DNA from: Myxococcales bacterium UBA1238
GTDB taxonomy: Bacteria > Myxococcota_A > Bradymonadia > UBA7976 > UBA1532
NCBI GenBank assembly: GCA_002309015.1
Contig: DBWM01000018.1
Span: 22,947-61,621, forward strand
DNA length: 38,675 nucleotides
Direction of reading: 5' to 3'
The notes beneath the pieces are model-generated. The model was not told the origin of the DNA, ran no database searches, and saw only the letters and a list, made by a program, of their open reading frames with translations. The position numbers and the translations under genes are program-made. Shown one piece after another: positions 23,735 through 32,495 of the stretch. Each line of letters starts with the position of its first letter. Within the stretch, counting starts at the first letter, position 1.

Positions 23735-25969
23735 TTACGCGAAGAGGCTTGCGATGTGATAGGCCATAAAAGAGAGCACGTAGGCGATCACAGTCAGGCC
23801 ACCAAACTGCAGCAATGCCCATTTCCAGCGGCCGGATTCGCGCCTTGTAACCGCGATGGTGGCCATACAAGGTGCCGAAATCAGCAAAAAGATGATCAGC
23901 GCCAAACCGGTGGCCTGCGAATAATCGCGGCGGATGTAAGCGCGCAAAGTGGCGGCACCGCTCGTCGATTCTTCTTTGGCTTCATCTTTCTTTTCACCCT
24001 TGTCATCGGCCTTTTCATCGGCATCGCCACCTTCTTCTTCCTCTTCCGCGACTTCACCGAGCGAATAGACCATGCCCATTTGCGCGACGAACACTTCTTT
24101 TGCAGCGAATGCGCCGAGCAGAGCGGTTCCGATCCTCCAGTCAAAGCCCAGGGGCTTGATCAAAGGCTCAATCCAACGACCGATGTGACCCAACGCGGAA
24201 TTCTGTACTTCCTCGTTTTTCTTCATGTTTTCGATCATCGTCTCGGTCACTTGCTTAGGCTGGCCTTCTTTGGCCTCGGCGGCCTTATCGATCGACTCCA
24301 CCTTTTGCAGCGCGCCGCTCGCCAGCTGATCTTCAACCTGATAGTGATCGGTCTTGGGCCAGGTGCTTAAAGCCCAGAGCAAAACGGAAATGGCCAGAAT
24401 GATCGTACCGGCCTTGCGCAGATACATCCAGGCGCGCTCCCACATCTTGTGACAAATCGCGCGCAAGGTGGGCAAACGGTAAGGCGGCAATTCCATCACG
24501 AACGGCGCTTCTTCACCCTTCAGCAGGGTGTGGCGCAAAAGCACGGCCAGAAGCAGCGCGACCAAAATGCCAAAAGCATAGATACCGAACAGAACCGCCG
24601 CTCCCCATTTGGGCGCAAAAAACGCGGGGACGAGCAGCATCCAAATCGGCAGACGCGCGCCGCAGGACATGAGCGGCAAAACGAGCATCGTCGTCAGACG
24701 ATCGCGTTCATTTTCGAGCGTACGCGTCGCCATGATGCCCGGCACCGAGCAGCCAAAGCCGGTCAGCATCGGCACAAAGCTTTTTCCGTGAAGGCCAAAG
24801 CGATGCATGATGCGGTCCATCAGATAAGCCGCACGAGCCAGGTAACCGGTGTCCTCTAAGATCGCTAAACCTAAGAACAAAAGCACGATATTGGGCAAAA
24901 AGACGACCACGCCGCCCACGCCCTTGATGATGCCGTCGATGAGCAGCGAAGCGAGCACCGATTCGCTGGGATCCGACCAGAGCGAACCCACTTTCTCAGC
25001 CAAAAAGTCGAAGCCCGACTCGATCCAGCCCATGGGGTATTCGCCCAGGGTGAACGTGAGCCAAAACAGCACATACATGACTACGGCAAAGATCGGCAAA
25101 CCCCACACGCGGTGCGCCATCACGCGATCGATCTTATCCGAAGTTGCGCGCGCATCCGGCATCGTTTCGTGAAGCGTGACTTCGCGTAACATGCCGTCAA
25201 TAAAGCCGAATTCGCTGTGCGTAATGTAGAGCGAAGCGTCCATGCCCGTCTGGGATTCGAGCCACTCGCGCTGCTTTGCAGCTTCAGCCTTGGCCGCCTC
25301 AACGGTGGGTCCTTTAAAAACGAGGCCTTCGTCCTGCAGCAGCAATCGCGTCGCAATCCAGTCGCGAATTTCGGGATCAAAGCCCTCCACTTCGCCATCG
25401 CCCAGCGCTTGGCGTACTTTGGTGAGCGCCTGATCGAGCCGCTCGCCGTAAACCAAACGATTTTGGGGAATGGGATCGCTCGCCGCCTTTAAAATCATCT
25501 GCCGCAGCTCGTCGATCCCCTGATTGCGGTTGGCCGCCGTCTCAACCACCGGGAAGCCCAGCAAACGCGACATATGGGGCACATCGAGCTTTTGCCCCGC
25601 GCGTTTGGCTTCATCGGCCATGTTGAGACACAAAACGAGACGTTTATGGAGTTGCATCAGGTTGGTCAGCAGGACCAGACTCCGTTTTAAGTTGGTCGAA
25701 TCTGCAACAAAAACGACCACATCGAATCCACCGTGCAAGAGCTCGTCGCGCGCGATGCGCTCTTCAGGTGAAAAAGACGACAAGCTGTAATTCCCCGGCA
25801 AGTCGGTAACTTCGAAAGGCGTGTTGTCCAAATGGCCCCGGCCAACACGCTTTTCGACAGTTACGCCCGGATAGTTGCCCACATGCTGATGCTCACCCGT
25901 CAGCGCATTAAATAACGAAGATTTACCGCTATTTGGATTGCCGACGAGCGCCAGTTTTAAGGTCGTCAT
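23735..25969 (-). CDS. feoB: Ferrous iron transporter FeoB
   Basis: The 744-residue Fe(II) permease has an N-terminal G domain: G1 GNPNSGKS (10-17), G2 Thr37 in GNYPGVTVEKR, G3 DLPG (56-59) and G4 NMAD (116-119). A helical GDI-like domain follows. The membrane part carries gate motifs with conserved Cys (TGFGCSVPG and MSCGARLP). A lineage-specific loop of about 45 residues rich in Glu, Asp and Lys (VAEEEEEGGDADEKADD and on) sits before the last two helices. The start overlaps the end of the DtxR-FeoA gene by 4 bp (ATGA), so FeoA comes as a domain of the regulator rather than a free protein. Confidence 0.96.
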   Translation of the reverse strand: MTTLKLALVGNPNSGKSSLFNALTGEHQHVGNYPGVTVEKRVGRGHLDNTPFEVTDLPGNYSLSSFSPEERIARDELLHGGFDVVVFVADSTNLKRSLVLLTNLMQLHKRLVLCLNMADEAKRAGQKLDVPHMSRLLGFPVVETAANRNQGIDELRQMILKAASDPIPQNRLVYGERLDQALTKVRQALGDGEVEGFDPEIRDWIATRLLLQDEGLVFKGPTVEAAKAEAAKQREWLESQTGMDASLYITHSEFGFIDGMLREVTLHETMPDARATSDKIDRVMAHRVWGLPIFAVVMYVLFWLTFTLGEYPMGWIESGFDFLAEKVGSLWSDPSESVLASLLIDGIIKGVGGVVVFLPNIVLLFLGLAILEDTGYLARAAYLMDRIMHRFGLHGKSFVPMLTGFGCSVPGIMATRTLENERDRLTTMLVLPLMSCGARLPIWMLLVPAFFAPKWGAAVLFGIYAFGILVALLLAVLLRHTLLKGEEAPFVMELPPYRLPTLRAICHKMWERAWMYLRKAGTIILAISVLLWALSTWPKTDHYQVEDQLASGALQKVESIDKAAEAKEGQPKQVTETMIENMKKNEEVQNSALGHIGRWIEPLIKPLGFDWRIGTALLGAFAAKEVFVAQMGMVYSLGEVAEEEEEGGDADEKADDKGEKKDEAKEESTSGAATLRAYIRRDYSQATGLALIIFLLISAPCMATIAVTRRESGRWKWALLQFGGLTVIAYVLSFMAYHIASLFA

Positions 25970-26694
25970 GGCAACTCCTCTACCTGAACGCCCACCGCTT
26001 CTTCACGGCGCAGCGCCAATTGAAATCCCAGCAACTTGATCCAAACCGGATCGCCACCAGGAGCGACCCTCTCAACGCTGAATTCCACATCAGGGAGAAG
26101 CCCCATGTCGAGCAGGCGCTGACGGATACCGGGGCGGGCAGAAACGTTGCGCACCTTTCCGCGCTGACCAGGCGATAAGCTCGCAATCGAGAGCTTCGGC
26201 TGATCCGATGCGGGAAGCGTGCAGGCTTTACATCTTGGATTTGCTGCATTCATGAGATGACAGTTGTGAAAGAGTTCAAGGAAGCCGGACTTGCTTTGCG
26301 GGCAAGCCGTAAAGAATTCAAAGAGTTTGGTGATACCGTCCATCGCCTCGTCCGAAAGCTGGTGCTCGAGCGCACAGGCATCCCGATCGGCGACTTCTGC
26401 ATCTATACGTAAAAATTCGTGCAAAAAGCGCGTTAAGATTTGATGCCGCGATAAGACGCGACGCGCTTCGATCGCGCCGGCCTCGGTCAGTTCCACATAT
26501 TCGCGGCGTTCATATTTGATTAAATTGAGATCAGCCAATCGCTTGAGAGCGGGAGATACGGAGCCTGGCTGCACTTTTCGCGCGGAAGCGATGTCTTTCA
26601 CGCGCGCATAACCGTGATCGCGCGCAAATTCGTAAATCGTTTCGAGATAATCTTCGAGTGCCCTCGTGAGAACAGGACTTCCCTCAGTCGCCAT
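25966..26694 (-). CDS. DtxR/MntR-family regulator fused to FeoA domain
   Basis: The 242-residue protein has a winged helix (about 5-75), the DtxR dimerisation/metal-binding domain (about 76-150) and a C-terminal SH3-like FeoA domain (about 168-240). Aligned by eye, likely metal ligands are Asp15, Glu18, His84, Cys107, Glu110 and His111. Asp15 is MntR-like and Cys107 is DtxR/IdeR-like. A further set of cysteines (131, 145, 155, 158; CKAC at the end) lies between the two halves and could hold zinc or an Fe-S cluster. It probably represses its own operon with feoB in response to Fe(II), and the FeoA domain may also serve FeoB. ATG 26694 has GAGG upstream. Confidence 0.92.
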   Translation of the reverse strand: MATEGSPVLTRALEDYLETIYEFARDHGYARVKDIASARKVQPGSVSPALKRLADLNLIKYERREYVELTEAGAIEARRVLSRHQILTRFLHEFLRIDAEVADRDACALEHQLSDEAMDGITKLFEFFTACPQSKSGFLELFHNCHLMNAANPRCKACTLPASDQPKLSIASLSPGQRGKVRNVSARPGIRQRLLDMGLLPDVEFSVERVAPGGDPVWIKLLGFQLALRREEAVGVQVEELP

Positions 26695-26705
26695 AAATGC
26701 CTCGC

Positions 26706-26756
26706 AATAGACAAAAACTGTGAGTCTATTCTAACACCGTTTTATGATAGACTCAA
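26706..26756 (-). promoter_or_regulatory. Promoter and inverted-repeat operator of the feo operon
   Basis: On the minus strand TTGAGT (-35, 26751-26756) and TAGAAT (-10, 26728-26733) are 17 bp apart. Three related half-sites overlap them: AATAGAC (26706-26712), TGAGTCTAT (26721-26729) and ATAGACTCA (26747-26755). The latter two form a perfect 9-bp inverted repeat spaced 17 bp, and the first pairs with GTCTATT at 26724-26730. This layout fits repression by the adjacent DtxR-type regulator. Confidence 0.78.
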
Positions 26757-26784
26757 CGCTTTTTTGTCCACGCGACGCTTATCT

Positions 26785-27195
26785 TTAGAGAATCCGCCAG
26801 ATACCGCGCATCCTCTCTTCACCTCGCTTCCATAACACTTCAATTTCATTCGTCTTTTGGAGTTTTTCCCAAATTTTCATAAACTGATCCGGCCGCTCCA
26901 CCGACTGCCCGTTGATTTTTAAAATCACGTCTCCGGCCTTGATAAAGCGGTTCTGATACAGCGGAGATTCCGGAAGAATCTGCACGATGCGAAAGCCGAT
27001 GAACTTCTTGCCCTCAAAGGCGCCTACCACCTCTAAACCCGCAATGAACCGCTGAGGCCCCTGCGCCAAAACTTCATAAAAAACGCTGTGTTCGATTTGA
27101 CCTTGTACGGAAGGCTCACTTTTCGCGGGCTGTCCGTAAGCCACAGAAGTGATCAGCATCGACAAAAATACATTTAATAAGCAAAAACGTTTCAT
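26785..27195 (-). CDS. Secreted PDZ-domain protein
   Basis: The 136-residue protein has a signal peptide (about 1-20, ending near VAYG-QPA) and one PDZ domain (about 45-130) with GFRIVQILPESPL and GDVILKINGQSVERPDQF. This is closest in pattern to the PDZ domain at the C-terminus of type II secretion GspC, but the membrane and HR domains of GspC are missing, so the role is open. The ATG at 27195 overlaps the tmk stop by 4 bp. A 12-codon extension inside tmk is less likely, since the chosen start gives a clean signal peptide. Confidence 0.82.
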   Translation of the reverse strand: MKRFCLLNVFLSMLITSVAYGQPAKSEPSVQGQIEHSVFYEVLAQGPQRFIAGLEVVGAFEGKKFIGFRIVQILPESPLYQNRFIKAGDVILKINGQSVERPDQFMKIWEKLQKTNEIEVLWKRGEERMRGIWRIL

Positions 27196-27842
27196 CTTCC
27201 CTGTAACCTTTCCAAAAGAATTTCGCGGCATCGCCTTTGAATCTCGCGCACCGAGCGCTCACCGTCGATCACAAAAACGCGCTCACCCGGCTGCAGGATG
27301 CGATCGTAGGCTTCGGCCACACGACGTTGGAATTGATCGATCTCGTAAAGTTCAGCGGCGTTTTTGCGGACCGCGCGGCGTTCGGCGGCAACATCGGGAG
27401 AAACGCGCAAATAGAGCGTGATGTCTGCCTCAGGATAAGGCGCATTCAAAGCCTTCACCCAATCAAACTCACATTCCAGTCCCTGATAAGCCAGACTCGA
27501 ACCCACATAGCGATCGCAAAGCACATCCACACCCGATGCGAGCGCAGGCTCGATCTCGGTCGCCAGATGATCCGCCCGATCCGCCGAAAACAGCGCCGCA
27601 ATCGCTTTTGGATCGAGACGCGCTCCATCGGGCTGCACAATGCGATGCCCCATCGCCGCCCTTAAAAACGTCCCTATCGGCCCTTTGCTCGGCTCTGCGG
27701 TCGAAAACAGCGGACCCAAATGAGACTTCCACCAACGCTGCAAAAGCCGCGCTTGCGTCGTCGTCCCCGCGCCATCCAGGCCTTCAAGCACCACAAATCT
27801 TCCACGGCGCGCTTTTTGTTCTGAGTTTTGAGCAGGCTTCAT
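27192..27842 (-). CDS. tmk: Thymidylate kinase
   Basis: The 216-residue enzyme phosphorylates dTMP to dTDP. It has the P-loop region EGLDGAGTTTQ (20-30), DRYVGSSLAYQG for dTMP binding, and a lid with RRAVRKNAAELYE. The P-loop position normally taken by Lys is Thr27. Non-Lys versions exist in this kinase family, so loss of function is not implied, but the binding mode would differ. The ATG overlaps the stop of the upstream HEAT lipoprotein gene by 4 bp, making a three-gene operon. Confidence 0.92.
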   Translation of the reverse strand: MKPAQNSEQKARRGRFVVLEGLDGAGTTTQARLLQRWWKSHLGPLFSTAEPSKGPIGTFLRAAMGHRIVQPDGARLDPKAIAALFSADRADHLATEIEPALASGVDVLCDRYVGSSLAYQGLECEFDWVKALNAPYPEADITLYLRVSPDVAAERRAVRKNAAELYEIDQFQRRVAEAYDRILQPGERVFVIDGERSVREIQRRCREILLERLQGR

Positions 27843-28720
27843 GGTTCACTTTTGTTTAAATGTTTTCTCGCTTCTTCAAGCATATAGCGCACTTCAGGGC
27901 TGTCGTGATTTTCGAGCAAGTCAAAAAAATCGTTCGTCTGCTCGCCGCCAATCGAAGAGAGCGCATCGATAACTGCCCGTAAAAGCTCGCGATCTTTGGA
28001 ATCCGCGACCGCGATGAGTGCTGTCACCGCACGCGCATCCCCAATTTCGGCCAGGGCGCCAATCAACCTTAAAAGCACCGCGCGATCCTGCTCCTTTTGC
28101 AGCCGATCGCAAATCTGAGGCACCGCACCCTGCGCGCGAGACATCCCCAGGAGTTCAGCTGCACCGATCCGCATCGTCGGCCGCTCATCGTCCAACGCCG
28201 CAATCAACCCTGCCTGATCGCGATATAAAAGCTGACGTTTGGTCTTCAGAAGCGGCTCCATCGCCTTGATAACCTCGTCTATTTGCGCTTCAACCCCGTA
28301 ATTGGGCGCTTCTTTGAGCGGGCATTTCGATTGCGTTTGCTCAAAAAGATACACAGCTTCGCTTTGAAGCGGAGGCAAAAGGCGCAAAGCAACCGACAAC
28401 ATCGCCTGAGCTTCGCAATCCTTCGAAACCTGCTCCTCTAACCCATCACCTTTTGTGAAACCATACACGACGCGCGCTTGAATGGACGCTCTCCATTGCG
28501 AATGATCGGGCGTCTCCGACACCTTGAAATAACCGGCCCGAGCGAGCATCGATTCAAAATTTTGCTTTGCTTTTTCAAGATCTACAACAATGGGATGCAG
28601 ATTTGCGGGCGTAGCATCGATGAACTCAAGCCTTGCAAACGGGATTTGGGGTTCTTTGGATTTTTGCGAACAAGAGGCAAAAAACAGTAAACAGGCTAAA
28701 AATATCGCAAACCGGATCAA
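27839..28720 (-). CDS. HEAT-repeat lipoprotein
   Basis: This 293-residue protein has a lipoprotein signal (LACLLFFASC, lipobox FASC). The middle region (about 25-160) is unrecognised. The C-terminal part (about 165-290) is made of HEAT/armadillo-type helical repeats, for example LIGALAEIGDARAVTALIAVAD. The TTG at 28720 is preferred because GAGG stands 6 bp upstream and it places a basic residue right before the hydrophobic segment. A TTG at 28738 has no such site. No ATG is available. It is the first gene of the operon with tmk. Confidence 0.8.
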   Translation of the reverse strand: MIRFAIFLACLLFFASCSQKSKEPQIPFARLEFIDATPANLHPIVVDLEKAKQNFESMLARAGYFKVSETPDHSQWRASIQARVVYGFTKGDGLEEQVSKDCEAQAMLSVALRLLPPLQSEAVYLFEQTQSKCPLKEAPNYGVEAQIDEVIKAMEPLLKTKRQLLYRDQAGLIAALDDERPTMRIGAAELLGMSRAQGAVPQICDRLQKEQDRAVLLRLIGALAEIGDARAVTALIAVADSKDRELLRAVIDALSSIGGEQTNDFFDLLENHDSPEVRYMLEEARKHLNKSEP

Positions 28721-28792
28721 GGCGAACCTCGACGACAAATGCTTGTTGTGCTACCAAATAAACAGTTAAACCAGATTTCAAGAAAGTTAAAG

Positions 28793-29308
28793 ATGAATCA
28801 TTTATTATATTCCTTTATCCTTGTCGCCCTCGCCTCCCAGGCCCTGGCGCAGACCAACGATCCCAACGCGGAACTCAAAAACGATACACAACCCAGCCAT
28901 CCTTACCTGGGCATTCAACCCGGCAGCCGCGACGTCGCGCCGGGCAAAGAGCAGGTTTCGCGCAACGGCAACTTCGCTTACATCACATGGATCGGCTTTC
29001 AGGCCTCGCATCCCGGCGGACGCGTCTTCATTCAGGGCAATGAGCCGCTCACTTACCACGTGATTTCAGGCAATTCCGATACCGTCATCATCGAAGTGGA
29101 GGACGCCAAGCTGCAATACCGCAACGACGGACGCGCCATCGACACGCGCGCATTTGAAACCGCCGTCAACTTCATTGAAACCACCGTAAAGCGCCGAAAT
29201 ACAGTACAAATCGCGATCAAAATGCGGCAGGCGACGCCTTACCAGCTCCATCAGGAAGGCAACTACATTTTCGTCGATTTTGCCCCCATTCAATCGCCAG
29301 CCCAATAA
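28793..29308 (+). CDS. Periplasmic AMIN-like domain protein
   Basis: The 171-residue protein has a signal peptide (about 1-19, ALA-QTN) and a single beta domain (about 55-165) that looks like an AMIN domain: ITWIGFQ, GRVFIQG, TVIIEVEDAKL, IDTRAFETAVNFI, QEGNYIFVDF. AMIN domains target amidases and secretins such as PilQ to the cell wall. Here there is no catalytic or secretin part, so it may be an accessory of a pilus or secretion machine encoded elsewhere. The ATG at 28793 gives the signal peptide directly; an 18-codon extension does not. Confidence 0.75.
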   Translation: MNHLLYSFILVALASQALAQTNDPNAELKNDTQPSHPYLGIQPGSRDVAPGKEQVSRNGNFAYITWIGFQASHPGGRVFIQGNEPLTYHVISGNSDTVIIEVEDAKLQYRNDGRAIDTRAFETAVNFIETTVKRRNTVQIAIKMRQATPYQLHQEGNYIFVDFAPIQSPAQ

Positions 29309-29329
29309 CGCGCGCTCATCAGGCGCCGC

Positions 29330-30136
29330 TCAATTCTTTTCTTTTGCGGTCCCCATCCAGCCCATCGCCTGCATAAATCCGATCGTGTAATCGATCAGCG
29401 ACCACAAAGTGTATAAAGCTGCAATTCCGATTAAGCAATTAACAACAAATTTCGCATTAAACGAACCAACTGGCAAAAATGCAACAATCAATAAAGGCGA
29501 TGCGGCGATCACCGCGAGCACGCAAAGGAGTTTGAGCAGCCAGCCGCTCACGCGAAAACAGGCGCAATACACGATGAAGATGAGCGCACCGGCAATAAAG
29601 GCGCCAATCATCACGTTCCTGGCAAACGGGTCGCTTTGAATCTGAGCGGAATGCCCAAAAATCATCACCATGATCGAGCCCATCGTCGCGGCGCTCTGGA
29701 ACATCGCCTTAATTTTTCCGCTTTTGCGCGCCGAAATCACGCAGCCTTCAGCTGCGGCAAATGATCGGTAGTAAGAGACCGTGATGTCGCGCAAATAGAA
29801 TACGAGCACCATCCAGAAAGCCGCGTAACCCTGCGAATACAAAGCTAAAAACACCACAAATCGCGACAGGCTGTCGGCCAGGGGATCGAACAGCTTGCCC
29901 AGATTGCTGGTCTCACCGCGCGAGCGCGCAATGAAGCCGTCGGTCACATCGGTCAGCTCGCCAAAACCGCAAGCGATATAGGCGATGGCCAGGCCCACAG
30001 CCCCCACCAGGGTCGGGCAAAAATCGGCCCCCCAAGCCTCCATACCACACATTAAGAAGAATACGACAAAAGGCAACAGCACGACGCGAATGGCCGTGAT
30101 CATGTTGGGCAAGGTTAAAGCTTTCGGGCGGGGCAT
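29330..30136 (-). CDS. CDP-alcohol phosphatidyltransferase
   Basis: This 268-residue membrane enzyme has the complete motif D-x2-DG-x2-AR-x8-G-x3-D-x3-D at about 62-90 (DVTDGFIAR, then GKLFDPLAD) and about six membrane helices. The family joins CDP-diacylglycerol to an alcohol. Glycerol 3-phosphate (PgsA) is the commonest substrate and the NMITAIRV start agrees, but the length exceeds the usual 180-200 residues because of a longer C-terminal helical region, so the substrate is left open. It follows def and the HAD gene in one direction with short gaps. Confidence 0.9.
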   Translation of the reverse strand: MPRPKALTLPNMITAIRVVLLPFVVFFLMCGMEAWGADFCPTLVGAVGLAIAYIACGFGELTDVTDGFIARSRGETSNLGKLFDPLADSLSRFVVFLALYSQGYAAFWMVLVFYLRDITVSYYRSFAAAEGCVISARKSGKIKAMFQSAATMGSIMVMIFGHSAQIQSDPFARNVMIGAFIAGALIFIVYCACFRVSGWLLKLLCVLAVIAASPLLIVAFLPVGSFNAKFVVNCLIGIAALYTLWSLIDYTIGFMQAMGWMGTAKEKN

Positions 30137-30162
30137 TTCATTCTCGCTTAAAAATCAACTCG

Positions 30163-30939
30163 TTACGCTCGATGAGACAAAATATGCGCGACGATTTCGG
30201 CAAAGCCGTCGCTTCCGCGCGAAGGCGCGATGTAGGCGGGCAAAACCGACATGCGATCCGCCATGGCAGACACGTTCGCCACACCGCAGGCATGCGGGAA
30301 TGCGGTAAACATCGGCACATCGTTCGGAGAATCGCCCACAAAAGTGGCGCAATCCACATCGAGCTCATGTCCCAGCATGACGGGCGCCATCTGACGGCAG
30401 GCGCTCAACTTGTCAAAATCGCCAAACCAGCCGTTGACATGGATCGAGCTGATCTTGGCTGTAGCGCCATATTTCTTAAAGATTTCGACGATTTTATCGA
30501 CGGAAGCGCGATCGAGCGGGGGCACTTCCTCGCAGAAATCGATGGCCAAATCGTAGGCGCGATAATGCTGATCGGCGGCGACCTTGCAACCGGGCACCTC
30601 CGCTAAGACCTCGGCCTCAATCTGCTTTAAAAGCGAGGCGGCTTCTGCAGGGCGAGGCGCAAACAAGCGCGACATCCTGCCCTCTTTCATCGCAAAAGTA
30701 AACGCCCCATTTTCGCCCACCACCGCCGTTGCGGGAAACTGACGGGCCAGCATATCGCACCAGCCCGCCGGACGCCCCGTCACCAGAACCACCTCGATCC
30801 CCGCATCGAGCGCATCCCACATCGCCTGATAAGCCGAAGCCTGAATGCGGCCCCGGGTCGTCAAAGTGTCATCGATATCTGTAAAAATCGTTGAAATCCG
30901 CGCACATACAGCTGACGGCATTTCTGCAATCGGTCTCAT
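30163..30939 (-). CDS. HAD-superfamily hydrolase (Cof/SPP-like)
   Basis: The 258-residue phosphatase has motif I FTDIDDTL (19-26; nucleophile Asp21), motif II VTGR (53-56), a C2-type cap of about 90-185 residues and motif IV VGDSPNDVPMF. This matches sugar-phosphate or mannosylglycerate/sucrose-phosphate phosphatase-like HAD enzymes; the substrate is unknown. ATG 30939 has GAGGG upstream and is 13 bp after def. Confidence 0.87.
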   Translation of the reverse strand: MRPIAEMPSAVCARISTIFTDIDDTLTTRGRIQASAYQAMWDALDAGIEVVLVTGRPAGWCDMLARQFPATAVVGENGAFTFAMKEGRMSRLFAPRPAEAASLLKQIEAEVLAEVPGCKVAADQHYRAYDLAIDFCEEVPPLDRASVDKIVEIFKKYGATAKISSIHVNGWFGDFDKLSACRQMAPVMLGHELDVDCATFVGDSPNDVPMFTAFPHACGVANVSAMADRMSVLPAYIAPSRGSDGFAEIVAHILSHRA

Positions 30940-30952
30940 AAGCCCTCGATCG

Positions 30953-31501
30953 CTACTTTTTGCTTTTTTCTTTGGATTTCTTTTCTTCAGCCAGCGCCGC
31001 CAGATTGCGCTGGAGTCGCTTTAACGCCAGGCTGCGCACCAAATGCGACGCGTGATCGACCATCACCACGCCATCGAGGTGATCGATCTCATGCTGAAGC
31101 GCGCGAGCGGCCAGATCTTCCCCTTCAATTTCAAAGACTTCGCCGTCTTTATTTAAAGCACGCACGCGCACGCGCTTATGGCGCTTGATCTTGATAAAAA
31201 CCCCGGGAAACGAGAGGCAGCCTTCCTCGCCCACCTGCATTTCGTCGCTGGCTTCGATGATTTCGGGATTGATCAAAACCACCTTCGGCTTGGACTGCCC
31301 TTCTTCGCCCTCAAACGCATAGCGATCGATCACCACCATGCGCATATCGAGGCCCACCTGAGGTGCAGCCAGCCCCACGCCGTCATGCGCCACCATCATC
31401 TCTTCCATCTCGGTCGCCAGCGCGCGCACGTGATCGTCAACCTGCTCCACAGGTCGGGCGGGATGGCTCAGGCAAGGATTGGGATATGTTAAAAGTTCCA
31501 T
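30953..31501 (-). CDS. def: Peptide deformylase
   Basis: The 182-residue metalloenzyme removes the formyl group from new proteins. All three motifs are present: GVGLAAPQ (41-48), EGCLSFPG (EGCLS with the Cys ligand) and QHEIDHLDG with the HExxH zinc/iron site. A Lys-rich tail (KKSKEKSKK) ends it. GGAGG stands 4 bp before the ATG. It is the first gene of a minus-strand run with the HAD and phosphatidyltransferase genes. Confidence 0.96.
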   Translation of the reverse strand: MELLTYPNPCLSHPARPVEQVDDHVRALATEMEEMMVAHDGVGLAAPQVGLDMRMVVIDRYAFEGEEGQSKPKVVLINPEIIEASDEMQVGEEGCLSFPGVFIKIKRHKRVRVRALNKDGEVFEIEGEDLAARALQHEIDHLDGVVMVDHASHLVRSLALKRLQRNLAALAEEKKSKEKSKK

Positions 31502-31652
31502 AAAACCTCCGCGCCCCTTTTACCTGAGTTGCGTTCAATTCGCCACCTGCTTCGATCCGCAACGCCGCGCTCACAAAACTTCACGATTTCGCTGGACCTT
31601 CATTTGCAAAGCGAGCAATCTGCTGTGCTTTCTTTTTTGAGGAGCGTTTTCA

Positions 31653-32495
31653 ATGTGCGCTTATCCGGTCGATTTGCATGTCCACAGCGTCTTTTCGGAC
31701 GGCGATTTGACCCCCACCGCCTTGCTCGAAGAGGCCGCAAACCGCAAGCTGCAAGCCATCGCGCTCACCGATCACGACACAGTATCAGGCGTAGAAGAAG
31801 CCATAACAGCCGGAAATCAAAAGGGAATTCGCGTAATTCCAGGAATCGAGCTCACCGCAGAATACCAGGTGGAGCTGCATATTTTAGGTCTCTTCATCGA
31901 TCCTCAGAATCCCAGACTTCAGCGCGTGACCGCGAATCTGCGACAGGCGCGCATCGATCGGGTGCACAATATTCTCAAAAAACTTGCAGATTTAGAGATT
32001 CAACTCGACATCGACGCGATTTTATCGAGCAGCCAGGGCAACATCGGACGCCCTCACATCGCCCGCGCTCTCTTAAAAGCCGGCTACGTGCAGCATTTTG
32101 ACGAAGCGTTTCAGCGCTATCTCGCCATCGGTGCGCCCGCCTACCTGCCTGCATCCAAACTGAGCTCCATGGAGGCGATCGATCTCATCCACGAGGCGGG
32201 AGGTCTGGCCATTCTGGCGCATCCAGGCATCGACAACGCGGACGCTCAGCTCTCGACGCTGGTCGCTCAGGGGTTGGACGGCCTCGAAACCTGCCATCCC
32301 GCGCACACCGCCCGCATCAATCGCCATTTACGTCGATCAGCAGCGCATTTAGGCCTGGTTCAGAGCGGTGGATCTGATTTTCATACCCCGCTTCGTCCCT
32401 GCCATCTGGGCGATTACGGACTCCTGCTGCCCGCCTTGCAAACGCTCGAAGCGCGCTGTACGGCTCGCCGGAACCGCAAGGAGGTGAAGGCTTGA
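31653..32495 (+). CDS. PHP-domain phosphoesterase (TrpH/RNase AM-like)
   Basis: The 280-residue protein has the metal-binding motifs of the PHP family: DLHVHSVFSDG (7-17), TDHDTVSG (39-46), GIELTA, HILG, AHPG and SDFH near the C-terminus. This arrangement matches 3',5'-nucleotide bisphosphate phosphatase/5'-3' exoribonuclease enzymes (YciV/TrpH). GAGGAG at 31639-31644 sets the ATG. The stop overlaps the start of the FolE-like gene. Confidence 0.9.
   Translation: MCAYPVDLHVHSVFSDGDLTPTALLEEAANRKLQAIALTDHDTVSGVEEAITAGNQKGIRVIPGIELTAEYQVELHILGLFIDPQNPRLQRVTANLRQARIDRVHNILKKLADLEIQLDIDAILSSSQGNIGRPHIARALLKAGYVQHFDEAFQRYLAIGAPAYLPASKLSSMEAIDLIHEAGGLAILAHPGIDNADAQLSTLVAQGLDGLETCHPAHTARINRHLRRSAAHLGLVQSGGSDFHTPLRPCHLGDYGLLLPALQTLEARCTARRNRKEVKA

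Noticed and set aside
23714..24370. A plus-strand frame opposite the feoB 3' end
   Set aside because: Arises from the antisense of the charged FeoB insertion; no start site or family match.
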